The notes below the pieces were generated by a model. That model worked only from the letters and a program-made list of their open reading frames with translations, was not told the DNA's origin and ran no database searches. From a virus, in IMG/VR virus record IMGVR_UViG_3300028800_000347, positions 1 through 20,795 of that record: a DNA stretch of 20,795 nucleotides; one strand, written 5' to 3'. Position numbers and translations under genes: made by a program. Of this stretch, positions 7,614 to 14,352 are shown piece by piece (positions within the stretch are counted from its first letter, which is position 1; each line of letters starts with the position of its first letter).

Positions 7614-9148
7614 TGGCAACTGCTGAAAACATTTTCCCATCCGTTTCTGCCCCTGGTGTTCAAAGAGATGGTACTCAATTTGATTCAGATAGATACATAG
7701 ATGGTCAATGGTGTCGATTTTCGGGCGAAAAGGCTCGCCCTCAGAAGATGGGCGGCTATGAAAAGATGTTTGAATTCGAAGGAAACGTTCCACGTGGAGC
7801 TTTTGTTGTCTCAACGACACCTCTTGCAACTGTGTATGTCGGAGATTCCGACATACTGAACGCCTATTCTGTTGATAAAAATACAGGTATGCAAAATGGT
7901 GTAGTGGTTGACAGGACGCCAATTTTATTTACTACCAATCCATATAATCAATGGAGCTTTGACATAATGACGCAAGGTCAAGGCGGCCCTAGCATTATAT
8001 TAGCAATGGCAACCAGAAACCTGTACTCCGTAGACCAAGATACTGAAACTCCTATTTATTACGGAAGGATAGACTCTAATGACCCATTAATTGAAACCGG
8101 TATTTATGTTAGCGGCGGATTCTTCGTTCTACAAAATATCCTGTTTTTTTACGGCAGCAATGGAGAGGTTGGCTATACGCAAGTAAACGACCCAACAACT
8201 GTTGTTAATAGAGCACCAATCACGGGAACAAAAATAATTGCCGGCAGGATAGCGCGCGGTGGTTCAAATTCTCCTTCAGGATTGCTTTGGACGCTGGATA
8301 GCTTAATAAGAGTTTATAACTCTGGCGGGGACGCAATCGAATTCGGTTTCGATACTATTACTTCTGGTACTTCAATTCTATCTGCAAATTCGGTTACTCA
8401 GTATAACTCTGTTTTTTATTGGGTTGGGACTGACAATTTTTATATGTATAACGGTGTTTGCCAAGACTGGCCAAATACTATGTCAAAACAATACTTTTTT
8501 AGAAACTTAAACTTTTCACAAAGAGCAAAAGTTTGGATGTCCAGAAATAAAATGTATGGGGAAATTTACATACATTATCCATCCTTAAATAGTAATGAGT
8601 GCGACAGCATGCTGGTATATAACGATACCTATAAAGTTTGGTATGACTCGAAGATAGCCAGAAGTTGTGGTTTCTACAGTCAGATATTCGGTAAGCCAAT
8701 CTGGATAGGTAATGGAGCTGGTCCTAATCCTGACCCTTACATCGCTTGGAGACATGAAGTTGGTACAGACAAAGTTATTGATGATGTGCATACCTCCATA
8801 GAATCTTATTTTGAAACCAGTGTTATGTCGTGGGCATCAAGAGGGCCAGGCGGCCAAAATATTGCTAAGAACGTAACTATTTTTCTTTATGAGTTAGACC
8901 CTGATTTTGTTCAGTCTGGCGACATGAGTTTAATTGTTAATGGAAAGAGATTTCCTAACTCTAATACGGAGAATTCAACGCCTTATGTTTTCAACAATAA
9001 TCCTCTTTCTCCAAATTATAAAGAAAAAATAGATATTAGAGAGAAAAGACGTTTAATGACTTTAAGGTTTGAAAGCAATATTAATGGCGGTTATTACGAA
9101 ATGGGAAATTGTTTATTGATTCCAAGAGAGGGGGATATAAGACCGTGA
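7613..9148 (+). CDS. Tail nozzle / hub protein (P22 gp10- or T7 gp12-like)
   Basis: A 511-residue protein, close in length to P22 gp10 (about 470). The N-terminus has the typical RYIDGQWCRFSGEKARPQKM segment followed by GGYEKMF, and the rest alternates strands with aromatic Gly turns (VSGGFFVLQNILFFYGSNG, QYNSVFYWVGTDNFYMYNG, YNDTYKVWYDS) like the beta-propeller of tail nozzles. The C-terminal part (RRLMTLRFESNINGGYYEMG) also fits this class. The nozzle closes the tail channel and holds packaged DNA. GGGAGG at 7600-7605 precedes the ATG, with one-base overlap upstream. It ends TGA, overlapped by the GTG of the next gene. Confidence 0.85.
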   Translation: MATAENIFPSVSAPGVQRDGTQFDSDRYIDGQWCRFSGEKARPQKMGGYEKMFEFEGNVPRGAFVVSTTPLATVYVGDSDILNAYSVDKNTGMQNGVVVDRTPILFTTNPYNQWSFDIMTQGQGGPSIILAMATRNLYSVDQDTETPIYYGRIDSNDPLIETGIYVSGGFFVLQNILFFYGSNGEVGYTQVNDPTTVVNRAPITGTKIIAGRIARGGSNSPSGLLWTLDSLIRVYNSGGDAIEFGFDTITSGTSILSANSVTQYNSVFYWVGTDNFYMYNGVCQDWPNTMSKQYFFRNLNFSQRAKVWMSRNKMYGEIYIHYPSLNSNECDSMLVYNDTYKVWYDSKIARSCGFYSQIFGKPIWIGNGAGPNPDPYIAWRHEVGTDKVIDDVHTSIESYFETSVMSWASRGPGGQNIAKNVTIFLYELDPDFVQSGDMSLIVNGKRFPNSNTENSTPYVFNNNPLSPNYKEKIDIREKRRLMTLRFESNINGGYYEMGNCLLIPREGDIRP

Positions 9149-9378
9149 TTATCCCAACCAAGGAAACTTCTTTTGCTGATTTTGTTGCATCTTTAATTGT
9201 GGATTTTCCACAAGACAATATTCCTTCTTTTTCAAACGAAAAGGATTGGAAATTATTTGGCGATTTTCTTGTTCAAGAAAATTCTTTTTCAAAAAATGGA
9301 GCACCTTCTCCTAAAGGGTTCAAAAGTAGGACGCAATGGGAACAGGCAGTTTATCAATCAATGTCATCGTACATTTAG
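9145..9378 (+). CDS. Small phage protein between nozzle and ejection genes
   Basis: A 77-residue protein read from GTG at 9145, overlapping the nozzle stop (GTGA). A GAGGGGG run at 9128-9134 lies 10 bases upstream and supports this start; the in-frame upstream codons from 9109 lack such a site. The helical core (KDWKLFGDFLVQENSFSKNG, then APSPKGFKSRTQWEQAV) has a pattern I have seen in small genes following nozzle genes in other phages. Function unknown; a tail completion or chaperone role is only a guess from position. Confidence 0.7.
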   Translation: MIIPTKETSFADFVASLIVDFPQDNIPSFSNEKDWKLFGDFLVQENSFSKNGAPSPKGFKSRTQWEQAVYQSMSSYI

Positions 9379-9387
9379 GGGATATTT

Positions 9388-11037
9388 ATGAGTTTATTTG
9401 ATTATTTAATGAGGGATACATCCAAGCCGATGGCGCAATCAAATTATGTACCTGTGGTGCCAGTGAACAGCCCTGAGGCAAATTACAGGCGTCAACAATT
9501 GGCCGCGAGAGACCAGGCACTTAATCCGTATAATGTCCTACGGAATTCGTTCACGGCAGCTAATGCGCCTGCTGCACCTGGCGCACCTGTAACACCTGGT
9601 TTACCTAATGCTCCTATGGGCGCGCAACCCCCTTCTGGCCTACCTTCTACTCTCCCTCCCGGTATGCAGGAACCGCAAAAGTTCGCATTCGGAGGTCCCG
9701 TTTCAAGCATGTTAGGAGGACTTGGAAAGAGTTTATTAGGCGGAATATTAGGCGGCGGTGGTGGCGGCCTTAGCAACATGTTTAGTAACTCTAATAGCGG
9801 CGGAAACGGCTTGAGTAACGGAAGCTATTGGAGCAGTGGTAACAACGGCAACTCAGGTGATGGTGGCGGCCTTTCGGGTGTTCTGGGCGGCTTATTTAAT
9901 GGAATTAAACCTATGTTGCCGCAACTTGCAGGCATGGCAGGCGGTGCGCTAGGAACTTTCTTTGGCGGACCTGCTGGCGGAATGATAGGCGGCAGCCTTG
10001 GCGGCTCTTTAGGCGATGCACTATTTGGCGGCAATAATCAACAACAGCAACAAGGTCAAATGCAGCCAGGACAGTCTTTTGGTGGACAAGCCGGAGGCGC
10101 ACTTGGAAATTACATGAACCAAGGTTTAAATCAATACCTGCCGAGCAATTTCCAAAATCAAAACTTTGGAAATATTGGAAGTGCTGCTGGTGAATACTTT
10201 GGGGGACAATTTGGGCATCCTAACGTTGGCAGAATGCTTGGTGGCCTAGCCGACCAATATATGGCTCCAAGAATGCCACAAGATTTAAGAAATACACGTA
10301 TGGGAGACTTCGGTACTTACGCGGGTAATCGTTTTGGTAACGAAATAGATAGCCGCATGCAAGGTGCTGGCATAAATCCATATTATGGCGGAGTCCCTAT
10401 GGCGCCAGATGCAGGCGATTTATATTCGCGCGCACCAGGTGGTTCTATGGGTGGATACGGTGGCGCAGGCGGAGGGTATTCAATACCTCAAGCCCCTAAT
10501 GCTGGGGATATCTTTAATCGTGCCCCTGGCGGCTTTTCTGGCGGTTATAGCAGAGGCGGTAACTCGCAGCCTTCTGAGATTCCTATGGCGCCTACCTTTA
10601 ATGCGGGAACCCCAGGTGGACCAAGCTCTCGCTCGTTCCCAATGCAAGAGCAATCTGGCCGAGGTGCTTTATTAAGCGATATCAGAAATTACAGACGTCC
10701 ATCTTATTCGGCGCCTGCTAATGACGGATATTCGGGATACTCTTCGCCACAAGCTCCAGATTCTGGCGATTTATTTAATCGTGCCCCGGGTGCTGCCATG
10801 CGCTCCTCGATGCACCCTAGCGCCGGAAATAGCATCTTTAATGAATTCCAGCAAAGAGCTAGCCAGCCTGGTATGGGCTTAAGACCAACAGAAACAAGAG
10901 CGACCGCTAATTATCCAGCAAATAACGGTAATAGCATGATGGATATGCTGCGGAATAGCTTAAGCGCTAGAAGAGGTGCTTTAGAGCCTGAAGACCCATA
11001 TGCATCTAGAGGCTACACCGTAAGAGGAGGCTATTAA
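9388..11037 (+). CDS. Gly-rich internal virion / ejection protein with glycine zipper
   Basis: A 549-residue protein, very rich in Gly, Asn, Ser, Pro and Gln. The N-terminal 95 residues are Pro/Ala-rich, followed by QKFAFGGPV and glycine-rich hydrophobic stretches. Residues 182-215 contain a near-perfect glycine zipper, with Gly at 185, 189, 193, 197, 201, 205 and 209, able to form a packed membrane helix. Three copies of 'xAPxxGDxxxRAPG' occur at 338-351, 368-381 and 455-468. I infer a virion-internal protein ejected with the DNA, because it lies directly after the tail nozzle and starts the run of similar proteins. AGGGGA at 9377-9382 precedes the start. Confidence 0.68.
   Translation: MSLFDYLMRDTSKPMAQSNYVPVVPVNSPEANYRRQQLAARDQALNPYNVLRNSFTAANAPAAPGAPVTPGLPNAPMGAQPPSGLPSTLPPGMQEPQKFAFGGPVSSMLGGLGKSLLGGILGGGGGGLSNMFSNSNSGGNGLSNGSYWSSGNNGNSGDGGGLSGVLGGLFNGIKPMLPQLAGMAGGALGTFFGGPAGGMIGGSLGGSLGDALFGGNNQQQQQGQMQPGQSFGGQAGGALGNYMNQGLNQYLPSNFQNQNFGNIGSAAGEYFGGQFGHPNVGRMLGGLADQYMAPRMPQDLRNTRMGDFGTYAGNRFGNEIDSRMQGAGINPYYGGVPMAPDAGDLYSRAPGGSMGGYGGAGGGYSIPQAPNAGDIFNRAPGGFSGGYSRGGNSQPSEIPMAPTFNAGTPGGPSSRSFPMQEQSGRGALLSDIRNYRRPSYSAPANDGYSGYSSPQAPDSGDLFNRAPGAAMRSSMHPSAGNSIFNEFQQRASQPGMGLRPTETRATANYPANNGNSMMDMLRNSLSARRGALEPEDPYASRGYTVRGGY
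10399..10791 (+). repeat. Three-copy 'APxxGDxxxRAPG' protein repeat
   Basis: The 14-residue motif MAPDAGDLYSRAPG is followed by QAPNAGDIFNRAPG and QAPDSGDLFNRAPG, starting at bases 10399, 10489 and 10750. Gly/Tyr/Ser-rich spacers separate the copies. The unequal spacing and the shared Asp-Gly-Asp-like core suggest a short linear binding motif kept in several copies rather than slippage. Confidence 0.8.
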
Positions 11038-12263
11038 TGCCAAAGTTTCTTAAAAGGATAATTTCCACGCCTTCCCGGATCATAAGGGAGGTTACTAAAC
11101 CTGTTGTTAAGGTTTTACCAGAAGGGGTTCGGAATGCGTTACCGACAATTGGTTCGGTTATTGGGGGTTCAGTAGGTGGCCCGTTTGGCGCAGTTATTGG
11201 CGGCCAAATTGGTGGTTCCATGCGCGGTGGAAAACACCATTTCGACCATTCCATGGGAGGCGCTCTCCAGGGGCTTGGTCACGCAGTATTTTCGCCCATG
11301 CTAGGAAGCTCTCTAGGGCTTAATCCAGATTCATTTTTAGCTAAAGCAATGATGATGAATTCTCCTTCATTATTAGGTCAAATGGGGATTCCAGGATTTA
11401 GCGAAGCTGGGCTTAATGGCCAACGAATGGCCCAAATGGCGGCTGCTGAAAGCGGAGGAGCCGGAGGACTTGGAGGTGGAATATTAGGGAATGGTCTCTC
11501 TGGTGTAAGCGGCGGTGCAGGCTCAGGCCTTCTTGGAGGCGGCGGTTTTCTTGGAGGTGGCAACCTATTAAAAGCAGCATTGTTAGCAACCTCATTAGGT
11601 GGTTCATTAAGAGCTAAGAAAAAGAATAGTCATCGTGAACGCGAAAGCGAAACGCTTGATGATGCGATTAAAAGAGCGCGTCACTCTGATGATTCATCTA
11701 AATATTTCAGGGAATTACCTCCGAGAAATTCTGCTCAATTTCCGCCGGAAGGCTATCGTGGTCTTGATTGGAATTATTTCCCAAGTATGGAGCAGCAAGC
11801 TGAGCAATTAATAAGAGCTAACGATAAAATAGATAGGACTAGAAGTTATAAAAAAGGTGGCAATGTAAAAGGTTATTATAAAGGCGGCAACAGCGGGCAA
11901 TCTGATAAAGTATTAACCCGAGTTCCTCCCAACACACATATAGTTGACGCTACAACCGTAAGTCTTTCTGGCGACGGCAATTCTGATAATGGCGCTCGAG
12001 TTGTTAAAGACTGGGTAAATAGCTTTCAAAATGGTCACTTTGAACAACAAGACCAAAGCGGAAAAACAGTTCCTATTTACGTTTCCGATGGTGAATTCGA
12101 AATATTACCTGATGAAGTTTTAGCCATTGGCGGTGGAGATATGGAAAAAGGCCATAGAATCATAAATAGTATGAAAAAAGGAATCAGGAAGCACAAGGGT
12201 GTTAAAAAGTTTTTACCACCTAAATCTAAACCATTAGATAAATACGCAGGTATTAAGAGGTAA
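11037..12263 (+). CDS. Internal virion / ejection protein with glycine zipper and tandem 'SDGE' domains
   Basis: A 408-residue protein. The N-terminus is basic (residues 3-32). Residues 39-60 form a perfect glycine zipper (Gly 39, 43, 47, 51, 55, 59; second face 44, 48, 56, 60). A Gly-rich stretch follows to about 195, then a basic charged region. From about 289 there are two copies of a domain common in phage virion proteins: a diverged copy (VPPNTHIVDATTVSLSGDG) and a good copy near 345 (VPIYVSDGEFEILPDEV, IGGGDMEKGHRIINSM). I infer an ejection-channel or virion-lumen protein. It overlaps the upstream stop by one base and has AGAGGAGG at 11023-11030. Confidence 0.7.
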   Translation: MPKFLKRIISTPSRIIREVTKPVVKVLPEGVRNALPTIGSVIGGSVGGPFGAVIGGQIGGSMRGGKHHFDHSMGGALQGLGHAVFSPMLGSSLGLNPDSFLAKAMMMNSPSLLGQMGIPGFSEAGLNGQRMAQMAAAESGGAGGLGGGILGNGLSGVSGGAGSGLLGGGGFLGGGNLLKAALLATSLGGSLRAKKKNSHRERESETLDDAIKRARHSDDSSKYFRELPPRNSAQFPPEGYRGLDWNYFPSMEQQAEQLIRANDKIDRTRSYKKGGNVKGYYKGGNSGQSDKVLTRVPPNTHIVDATTVSLSGDGNSDNGARVVKDWVNSFQNGHFEQQDQSGKTVPIYVSDGEFEILPDEVLAIGGGDMEKGHRIINSMKKGIRKHKGVKKFLPPKSKPLDKYAGIKR

Positions 12264-12266
12264 TTT

Positions 12267-13133
12267 ATGCCATTTTTATCAAGTGCCCAATATACAGATT
12301 TACCAGAAGCAGAAAAGAAAATTTATGCAGAATTGATGCAGAGAGTTTCTCAATATGCTAATGAGCCATATTCTGCGGGCTATAATCCTGCATATCCAGG
12401 ACAGAGAATTGCAGAAATTCATCCATCCATGAGGGAATCTCATGCAAGAATTGGCCGAGGAATTGACGCTGAGGCTCCATTATTTGATAGGTCGCAAGAA
12501 AGTATTCAACAAGGCATGAAGCCATTTCATGAAAACTATCAACAATATATGAATCCTTATCAGCAAGATGTTTTAAGGCAATTATCTGAAGAAGGCGCTC
12601 GAAATTTTAAAGAAAACGTAATGCCAGCGTTAGACGCTAGATTTTTTAAATTAGGGCAATTTGGAAGTACACGTCATGCTGATTTAGCAGGAAGAGCTGC
12701 AAGAGATTTCCAAAAAGAGCTTTTGAACAATCAGCAGAAAGTATTAATGTCTGGATTTGAACAAGCTGGCAATATGTATAACGCTAATCAAAATAGACGA
12801 ATGGAGGGTGCTTCACAGCTTTCTAGTATGGCTCCCTTAAGACAAGGAGCAAGAATGTCTGACATAGCAGCCTTAGAAGGCATTGGACGATATGAGCAGC
12901 AGCAAAAACAATCAATATTAGATGCTCAGTATCAAGAATATTTACGTCAACTTGAAGAGCCAATCAGAAGATTAGGGGTTCAATCTTCGATATTGCACGG
13001 GATACCAAGTACTGGAGGTAGTATTACTTCATTTAGAGAAACACCACCAACAGCACCAACAGCTACACAAAGTAATCTGAGCAATATTGCAGGCACTTTA
13101 TTATCATCTGGATTATTGGGAGGCAGAAGGTAA
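12267..13133 (+). CDS. Helical internal virion protein ('LGQFGSTR' type)
   Basis: A 288-residue, mainly alpha-helical protein. It follows a pattern repeated in short-tailed phage ejection gene clusters: YMNPYQQDVL near residue 93, a helix ending ARFFKLGQFGSTRHADL (LGQFGSTR at 129-136), a long Gln/Ala helix, LSSMAPLRQGARMSDIAALE, and a segment with SILDAQYQEYLRQLEEPIRR followed by LGVQSSILHGIPS. Those proteins lie inside the capsid and are ejected with the genome, though few have been tested. The Ser/Thr/Pro tail ends in a small hydrophobic helix. AAGAGG at 12255-12260 precedes the start; its stop overlaps the next gene by one base. Confidence 0.72.
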   Translation: MPFLSSAQYTDLPEAEKKIYAELMQRVSQYANEPYSAGYNPAYPGQRIAEIHPSMRESHARIGRGIDAEAPLFDRSQESIQQGMKPFHENYQQYMNPYQQDVLRQLSEEGARNFKENVMPALDARFFKLGQFGSTRHADLAGRAARDFQKELLNNQQKVLMSGFEQAGNMYNANQNRRMEGASQLSSMAPLRQGARMSDIAALEGIGRYEQQQKQSILDAQYQEYLRQLEEPIRRLGVQSSILHGIPSTGGSITSFRETPPTAPTATQSNLSNIAGTLLSSGLLGGRR

Positions 13134-14344
13134 TGGGCATATTAGAGGATTTTGAAAAAATGATTTTCCTGCAACAAATGCAAGGACAGGGCGGAAATCA
13201 AGGTGCACAAATGCAACCTGTTAACTACGATATGCAATCTATGCAACAGCCTCAGCCTCAACAGATGGGTCAAAGAAGCCCTATAGAAAGTGGTTCTGAT
13301 GCTGCCGTTGAATCAGCTAGGCGCTCTTTAGCGCTTAAAAAAAGAATGCTAGCGATGGATGATGATGAAAGCCAGAGAGCGCTTGGGAAAGCTTTTCTTA
13401 TGATGCAAAACTCTATGAGAAACAATCCGACTTACGGTGACAGTACCTCGGGAAATATTAACGCTATTCTTGGTGGAATTAATGATGGTCTTTTGAATTA
13501 TGACCAAGAAAGAGAACGCATAGCTAATGCAAATGATGTTTTACTGAGACAAGAAAAAGAAGAGCAGGCGCTATACAGAAAAGAAGACCGTGAAATGAAG
13601 CGTATGAATCACGAAATGGAGATGGCTCGTAAGAATCTTTCAATAAATCAAGGTTACTTTAATTTGAAAAAATCTGAATTAGAGCAAGAAAAACAACTCG
13701 AAGAAGAAATGACTAAAGCAGGCGTTGATATACCTTTAGGCAGATTGTCTAACCATCCCTCAATGTACAACAATGCAATGGCTGACATAAAATCTCTACT
13801 AGAAAAAAGAGATACTTCAATTCCTGCTTTACAAGCCATTGATACGATTGAGAATGTGTTGACTCGTGATCCAGATGTGACAAAACACTGGGGCGTCATC
13901 GCCTTAGCAGCGCAAAGAAAAGACCCTGGCTACGTCAATCAGCAACTTGCTAATCAGGTAGATGAAAAAACAAGGTACCATGCGGAATTATTAGCAAAAA
14001 GTCTTGCAACGCTTCCAGTTTCTAAATTTAAAGGAATTCCTGCAAAAGGATTAACGGTTTTTGCTGAGAAGTTGATATCCGGTATGAGCCCCAGTATGGA
14101 CATGAGTGCGAAATCGATACTAAAAATGATAAAACCAGATAAAAAATTCTATACCCATAATATTGAGTCTGGAGACATTGTATATGAAAAATTACAGCAA
14201 GGGATACGCCATATTCCAAAACCAATGGCTTTAGAGCTGGATAAATGGGATGAGGATGAAGCTCAAAATCCGTATTTAGGTTTGCCGGATGCAGAGTTAG
14301 CGGCTAAGGAAGCGGAGCTTATGAAACAGCTTGGAGGCTCGTAA
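13133..14344 (+). CDS. Helical internal virion / ejection protein
   Basis: A 403-residue protein. Residues about 12-52 are Gln/Met-rich low-complexity. Residues about 60-115 are helical (RRSLALKKRMLAMDDDESQR, then a Gly-containing segment), and residues about 120-195 are a long, highly charged coiled coil (RQEKEEQALYRKEDREMKRM and on). The C-terminal half is a compact helical domain with DVTKHWGVIALAAQRKDPG, KFKGIPAKGLTVFAEKL and SMDMSAKSILKMI, a pattern typical of phage internal proteins following the LGQFGSTR protein. It ends in an acidic Ala/Glu helix. Not matched to a characterised protein, so the role is from context. It overlaps the upstream stop by one base. Confidence 0.7.
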   Translation: MGILEDFEKMIFLQQMQGQGGNQGAQMQPVNYDMQSMQQPQPQQMGQRSPIESGSDAAVESARRSLALKKRMLAMDDDESQRALGKAFLMMQNSMRNNPTYGDSTSGNINAILGGINDGLLNYDQERERIANANDVLLRQEKEEQALYRKEDREMKRMNHEMEMARKNLSINQGYFNLKKSELEQEKQLEEEMTKAGVDIPLGRLSNHPSMYNNAMADIKSLLEKRDTSIPALQAIDTIENVLTRDPDVTKHWGVIALAAQRKDPGYVNQQLANQVDEKTRYHAELLAKSLATLPVSKFKGIPAKGLTVFAEKLISGMSPSMDMSAKSILKMIKPDKKFYTHNIESGDIVYEKLQQGIRHIPKPMALELDKWDEDEAQNPYLGLPDAELAAKEAELMKQLGGS

Positions 14345-14352
14345 GAGATAAT

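Noticed and set aside
10385-10675. 96-residue plus-strand frame inside the Gly-rich ejection gene
   Set aside because: Out-of-frame reading of repeated Gly/Ala codons; no good ribosome site and no family pattern.
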